NCBI GenBank assembly: GCA_026991005.1
Contig: JALXCH010000422.1
Span: 1 to 15,193, forward strand
DNA length: 15,193 nt
Direction of reading: 5' to 3'
Source: Calditrichia bacterium
GTDB lineage: Bacteria; Calditrichota; Calditrichia; RBG-13-44-9
Positions 14,770-15,193 of the stretch are shown here, one piece after another. Positions within the stretch are counted from its first letter, which is position 1. Each line of letters begins with the position of its first letter. A program made the translations under genes and the position numbers. The notes below the pieces were generated by a model that saw only the letters and a program-made list of their open reading frames with translations, did no database searches and was not told the DNA's origin.

Positions 14770-15193
14770 ATGCCATATCTGGGAACAATAATCATTCTGG
14801 TTTTACTTTTGTTAGCCAGCGCCATTCGTGTTTTAAGAGAATACGAACGAGGCGTGATTTTCCGTTTGGGGCGTTTGGTGGGTGCTAAAGGTCCGGGGCT
14901 GATTTTTCTTATCCCCGTTATCGATCGCATGGTAAAAATTAGCCTGCGCACGGTGGTTATGGATGTGCCGCCGCAGGATGTGATTACCCGGGACAATGTG
15001 AGTGTGCAGGTCAATGCTGTGGTGTACTTTCGGGTTCTGGATCCCCAAAAAGCGGTGGTGGAAGTAGAAAACTACCTTTTTGCGACTTCCCAGCTTTCTC
15101 AGACCACGTTGCGGAGCATCGTGGGACAGGTGGAATTGGACGAACTTCTGGCCAATCGGGAAAAGATTAATAAGCAGTTACAGGAGATTATCG
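14770..15193 (+). CDS. Stomatin/slipin-family SPFH protein (partial, C-terminus beyond window)
   Basis: The first 141 residues are visible. A short hydrophobic N-terminal anchor ([13 protein letters not shown], ~6-18) is followed by the SPFH/band-7 domain: [16 protein letters not shown] (~20-35), [32 protein letters not shown] (~60-77), [12 protein letters not shown] and [17 protein letters not shown] (~114-130). These are classical slipin blocks, closest in style to bacterial and archaeal stomatins of ~250-300 aa, so about half is missing. Such proteins form membrane-associated oligomers that organise membrane microdomains. The gene sits 11 bp after the NfeD-type protease, which is known to cleave the stomatin C-terminus in archaea, and shares its promoter. 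A strong AGGAGG fixes the start. Confidence 0.94.
   Translation, partial: MPYLGTIIILVLLLLASAIRVLREYERGVIFRLGRLVGAKGPGLIFLIPVIDRMVKISLRTVVMDVPPQDVITRDNVSVQVNAVVYFRVLDPQKAVVEVENYLFATSQLSQTTLRSIVGQVELDELLANREKINKQLQEII

Overview
This 15.2 kb window is bacterial chromosomal DNA of moderate GC. It is mostly housekeeping and signalling genes, with one stretch of non-coding repeat DNA. Several traits point, by inference only, to the FCB superphylum or an allied lineage (Calditrichota/KSB1-type): a secreted MXAN_6640-type metalloprotease ending in a type IX secretion (Por)-like sorting domain, a large bacterial SNF2 helicase, a mannose-family PTS reduced to membrane subunits plus HPr, and intergenic 'cacgaat' and 'ctttgcg' repeats. 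No rRNA, tRNA, CRISPR array or transposase was found.

Layout. Positions 1-3551 (minus strand) hold most of a giant SNF2-family helicase, cut off by the window start after helicase motif III. A 363-bp AT-rich divergent spacer follows. On the plus strand come a PDZ-like/radical-SAM DUF512 protein and the ribosome-assembly GTPase Der, a recurrent gene pair. About 0.9 kb of non-coding DNA (6672-7575) follows, full of short repeats (tttaaccac motifs, a dispersed 33-bp repeat, a 20-bp tandem repeat, a GCGAAGC mini-hairpin). Next are the secreted metalloprotease (7576-9276), PTS EIIC and EIID of the mannose/sorbose family (overlapping by 4 bp), and HPr with canonical His15 and Ser46. EIIA, EIIB and enzyme I are not here.

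The most unusual part is a compact three-gene signalling cassette at 11501-13204. It has a 74-aa protein that looks like a lone histidine-kinase DHp domain without its phospho-accepting histidine, then a REC-HisKA-HATPase hybrid kinase with all catalytic residues, then an overlapping 101-aa zinc-ribbon protein with a strong Shine-Dalgarno. No DNA-binding output domain is encoded. The 3' flank has inverted repeats, two of them mutually exclusive.

A near-consensus promoter (TTGACA-17-TAAAAT) then drives an NfeD-type membrane serine protease with its Ser/Lys dyad. Eleven bases later begins a stomatin/slipin (SPFH) gene, truncated by the window end. This is the classical NfeD-stomatin operon for membrane protein quality control.
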